Shown here piece by piece: positions 6,357 through 8,744 of a stretch of DNA of 8,744 nt. The number at the start of each line of letters is the position of its first letter. Within the stretch, counting starts at the first letter, position 1. Source of the stretch: Bacillota bacterium (GTDB lineage Bacteria > Bacillota > Sulfobacillia > RBS10-35 > JAJYVN01); contig JAJYVN010000124.1 of assembly GCA_021791995.1 (NCBI GenBank), positions 1 through 8,744 on the forward strand. The letters are read 5' to 3'. A program made the translations under genes and the position numbers. The notes beneath the pieces were generated by a model. The model worked only from the letters and a program-made list of their open reading frames with translations, made no database searches and had not been told where the DNA came from.

Positions 6357-6581
6357 ATGTTGTTGTGGTCCGTCTTGCTGTTCGCCGCGCTTGGCTTGAT
6401 CGTTGCCCACCACCTGCGACGTTCCCTGATCGTTGGAGCCGTTGTCGGGGCGCTCGTTGGTCTTCTGCTGCGGTTTATTCTGAGCGTGGTGGTCCACCTG
6501 CTTCTGATTGTGGGTTTGATCCTGCTCATTGTGCTGATTGTCGTAGCGGTGTTCCGTCTGCTCTCCCCTCACCGCTCGTAG
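6357..6581 (+). CDS. Small hydrophobic membrane protein, unknown function
   Basis: This 74-residue protein is almost entirely membrane-spanning. The first segment covers about 2-17, followed by the polar/basic HHLRR at 18-22. A second segment (24-38) carries the glycine-spaced run GAVVGALVG, of the kind that packs helices. A third very long Leu/Val/Ile segment (41-66) follows, and the end is basic (RLLSPHRS). I do not recognise a family. The start is ATG at 6357, because GGGGGAGG (6340-6347) sits 9 bases upstream. An in-frame ATG at 6336 would add seven residues with a poorer site. The frame is open back to 6063, but that part lies over the rapZ start on the other strand. The stop lies 18 bases before recD2, so the two are probably co-transcribed and possibly translationally coupled. 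The ribosome site supports a real gene, but hydrophobic composition alone is weak evidence. Confidence 0.65.
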   Translation: MLLWSVLLFAALGLIVAHHLRRSLIVGAVVGALVGLLLRFILSVVVHLLLIVGLILLIVLIVVAVFRLLSPHRS

Positions 6582-6591
6582 GCGAGGGAGG
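6563..6591 (+). promoter_or_regulatory. Hairpin that can hide the recD2 ribosome binding site
   Basis: CTCCCCTC at 6563-6570 can pair with GAGGGAG at 6584-6590: five contiguous pairs, then two more after a bulged C. The 3' arm is the recD2 Shine-Dalgarno sequence (GGGAGG, 6586-6591, 8 bases before GTG). The 5' arm is the end of the upstream small gene, whose stop codon (6579-6581) sits in the loop. Ribosomes finishing the small gene would open the stem, so recD2 translation may depend on it. There is no T-run, so it is not a terminator. Confidence 0.4.
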
Positions 6592-6599
6592 CTGCACCT

Positions 6600-8744
6600 G
6601 TGAGTGGTACACCGTCGGCACAGACCGAGGTCATCCAGGGCATGGTGGAACGCGTCGTCTTTGCCAATGATGGCAACGGATGGAGCGTGGTCCGCCTTCA
6701 GGTGCCTGGCAAGCGTGATCTCGTCACGGCCGTCGGCAACCTTTCGGGGGCCCAGGCCGGTGAGCAGCTTCGGCTCACCGGCCACTGGGGGATGGATCCA
6801 AAGTATGGGGCGCAGTTCCGTGCCGATGGCTTCACCACACTGAGGCCATCCACGGTCGCCGGGATCGAGAAGTATCTTGGATCTGGACTGGTGCGGGGCA
6901 TGGGCCCCCGTATGGCCGCGCGGTTGGTGCGGGCCTTCGGCCTCGAAACCCTCGATATGATCGAGTTGCATCCGGAACGCCTCACCGAGGTAGAGGGCAT
7001 CGGTCCGATTCGCGCACAGCGGTTGCAGGATGCCTGGCAGGAGCAGAAGGCGATCCGGGAGATCATGATCTTCCTCGAGGGCCACGGCATCTCACCCGCG
7101 CTCGCTGTGCGCATCTTTCGGCGGTATGGCCAAACGGCCGTTGCCACGGTGCAGGAAAATCCCTATCGCATGGCAGACGACATCCGCGGGATCGGCTTTC
7201 GTACGGCAGACCGTATCGCCGCGGCCCTCCAGATCGCACCTGACGCCCCTGCACGCATCGCGGCCGGTGTGGCGTACGCGTTGCACCAGTGGGCCGACCA
7301 GGGCCACACATACTGTCCCAACGATGAACTGATACGCCTTGCGACCAAGCTCTTGAATGAGGCCTTGGCCGGGCGCGGAGCGACAGGGCCAGAGGTCACT
7401 CCGGAAGGGGTGGCGTCCCAAATCGCGCAATTGGTCACCCAGGGCGATCTGGAACGCGAAGCGAGGCCCGAAGGGCCAGTGCTCCTGCTCCCTGCGCTGG
7501 CAAACGCCGAACGCGGCGTAACGGGCGAATTGCTGCGTTTGGTGCGGCATCGGATCGAACAACAGTCCTTCGATGTCCCCGCCGCCCTTGCGTGGTATGA
7601 AAAGAAAGTGGGCATTGTTCTGGCGCCTGCGCAGCGCGAAGCAATCTGTGCCTGCCTCCGTGAAAAGTGTGTCGTGATCACCGGGGGCCCGGGCACGGGC
7701 AAGACCACGCTCGTGCGCGGCACCGTGGAGATCGCATCCCGCAGGGGACTGCGCATCATGCTCTGTGCCCCGACGGGACGCGCAGCGCAACGCATGGAGG
7801 AAGCGACCGGAAAAGAGGCCAAGACGATCCACCGCCTCCTCGAAATCGATCCGGCGAGCGGTCACTTTGTGCGAGACCACGACAACCCGCTTCCCACCGA
7901 CATCCTGATCGCTGATGAGGTTTCCATGCTGGACACCCTGCTCACTTACAGCCTGTTACGTGCGCTTCCGTCCCCCGCCCAATTGATCCTGGTCGGGGAC
8001 GCCGATCAGCTCCCCTCGGTGGGACCTGGCAACGTCTTACGCGACGTCATTAACTCGGGCGTGGTTCCGGTAGTCGCACTGACGGAGATCTTCCGCCAAA
8101 AACAGTCCAGCCGTATCATCGTCAACGCCCACCGCATTAACCACGGCCGGATGCCGGAGCCCTCCCATGCCGAGCGCAGCGATTTTTATTGGATTCGCAA
8201 GAGCGAGCCGGATGACATGCTCGAGACCATTCGTTCATTGGTCACCGAACGGCTCCCCTCCTACTTTGGGGTAGATCGCCAGGAGATTCAGGTCTTGACC
8301 CCCATGCGCAGGGGTACGCTTGGTTCGGCCCATCTCAACAGTATGCTCCAAGACGCGCTGAACCCCAACACGCTGCAGGTGCGCCGGGGAACAACCTCCT
8401 TCCGCGTCGGGGATCGCGTCATGCAACTGCACAACGACTACGAGAAGGACGTCTTCAACGGCGACATCGGTTGGATCGAGCGCTTGGATGAAGAGCGCAA
8501 CGAATTGGTCCTGCGCTTCGGGAAGCGCACCGTGGCGTACGACGCCCGTGACCTCGACGATCTCGACCTTGCCTACGCCTGCTCCATCCATAAGTCGCAG
8601 GGCAGCGAATTCCCCTGTGTGGTCATTCCCATGCACACACAGCATTACGTGATGCTCCGGCGAAACTTACTGTACACCGCCGTCACCCGCGGCAAGCGCT
8701 TGGTGGTGCTCGTCGCTTCGGAACGAGCCCTGGGCATAGCACTC
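6600..8744 (+). CDS. recD2: RecD2-type SF1 DNA helicase, 3' end cut by the window
   Basis: RecD2 (YrrC, RecD-like) is a 5'-to-3' superfamily 1B DNA helicase found in bacteria without RecBC, linked to replication-fork maintenance and DNA repair. At least 715 residues are present and no stop is reached. Order of parts: an N-terminal OB-like region (about 8-85); two helix-hairpin-helix motifs (about 94-115 with GMGP, 128-145 with GIGP); a helical region; then the helicase core. The core shows Walker A GGPGTGKTT (362-370, Lys 368), motif Ia APTGRA (390-395), Walker B DE in IADEVSMLD (439-440), motif III GDADQLPSVG (from 466), motif IV EIFRQ (496-500), motif V HKSQGSE (664-670) and motif VI YTAVTRG (692-698, Arg 697). 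An SH3-like insert with FRVGDRVMQ and the following NGDIG precedes motif V. The start is GTG at 6600 with GGGAGG 8 bases upstream. Comparison with known RecD2 lengths (about 715-800) suggests little is missing. Confidence 0.95.
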   Translation, partial: MSGTPSAQTEVIQGMVERVVFANDGNGWSVVRLQVPGKRDLVTAVGNLSGAQAGEQLRLTGHWGMDPKYGAQFRADGFTTLRPSTVAGIEKYLGSGLVRGMGPRMAARLVRAFGLETLDMIELHPERLTEVEGIGPIRAQRLQDAWQEQKAIREIMIFLEGHGISPALAVRIFRRYGQTAVATVQENPYRMADDIRGIGFRTADRIAAALQIAPDAPARIAAGVAYALHQWADQGHTYCPNDELIRLATKLLNEALAGRGATGPEVTPEGVASQIAQLVTQGDLEREARPEGPVLLLPALANAERGVTGELLRLVRHRIEQQSFDVPAALAWYEKKVGIVLAPAQREAICACLREKCVVITGGPGTGKTTLVRGTVEIASRRGLRIMLCAPTGRAAQRMEEATGKEAKTIHRLLEIDPASGHFVRDHDNPLPTDILIADEVSMLDTLLTYSLLRALPSPAQLILVGDADQLPSVGPGNVLRDVINSGVVPVVALTEIFRQKQSSRIIVNAHRINHGRMPEPSHAERSDFYWIRKSEPDDMLETIRSLVTERLPSYFGVDRQEIQVLTPMRRGTLGSAHLNSMLQDALNPNTLQVRRGTTSFRVGDRVMQLHNDYEKDVFNGDIGWIERLDEERNELVLRFGKRTVAYDARDLDDLDLAYACSIHKSQGSEFPCVVIPMHTQHYVMLRRNLLYTAVTRGKRLVVLVASERALGIAL

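Noticed and set aside
6315..7880. Minus-strand frames of 256 and 262 codons opposite recD2
   Set aside because: RecD2 motifs are continuous on the plus strand across this region; the antisense products show no family features.
1..8744. Mobile elements, CRISPR arrays, tRNA or rRNA genes, prophage or defence islands
   Set aside because: No transposase or integrase motifs, regularly spaced repeats or RNA-gene signatures were found; the window is filled by conserved housekeeping genes.

Overview
The window looks like chromosomal DNA of a GC-rich member of the Firmicutes (Bacillota), possibly a Sulfobacillus-, Alicyclobacillus- or Thermaerobacter-like lineage. This is inferred from the gene set (CdaA/CdaR, Rex, YvcK/GlmR, RapZ, RecD2), the strong Shine-Dalgarno sequences and the frequent TTG/GTG starts. 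I saw no mobile element, CRISPR array, tRNA or rRNA.

Layout: positions 83 to about 6220 hold a compact six-gene cluster on the minus strand, transcribed from right to left: rapZ, yvcK (glmR), a long-chain polyprenyl diphosphate synthase, rex, cdaA, cdaR. Three junctions overlap or nearly touch (rapZ/yvcK, synthase/rex, cdaA/cdaR), so a single operon is likely. The only sizeable gap is about 134 bases upstream of the synthase. It is open in the synthase frame, so that start is ambiguous. From about 6357 the plus strand carries a divergent pair: a 74-residue all-hydrophobic membrane protein, then the helicase gene recD2, which runs off the right edge without a stop codon. The 138 bases between rapZ and this pair are the only obvious place for divergent promoters. 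The first 82 bases lie downstream of cdaR and contain a short hairpin and a direct repeat but no recognisable gene.

How the genes fit together: RapZ and YvcK/GlmR are linked in model bacteria to control of amino-sugar (UDP-GlcNAc) synthesis. CdaA makes cyclic di-AMP, and CdaR regulates CdaA, in a complex that in other Firmicutes includes the glucosamine mutase GlmM. The polyprenyl synthase probably supplies a quinone side chain or a lipid-carrier chain. Rex senses the NADH/NAD+ ratio. The cluster therefore joins envelope-precursor control, second-messenger synthesis, isoprenoid supply and redox sensing. The usual partner whiA is not next to yvcK. All proteins belong to known families. The points worth checking are the operon arrangement, a membrane-anchored YvcK, the small membrane protein, and a hairpin that may couple recD2 translation to it.
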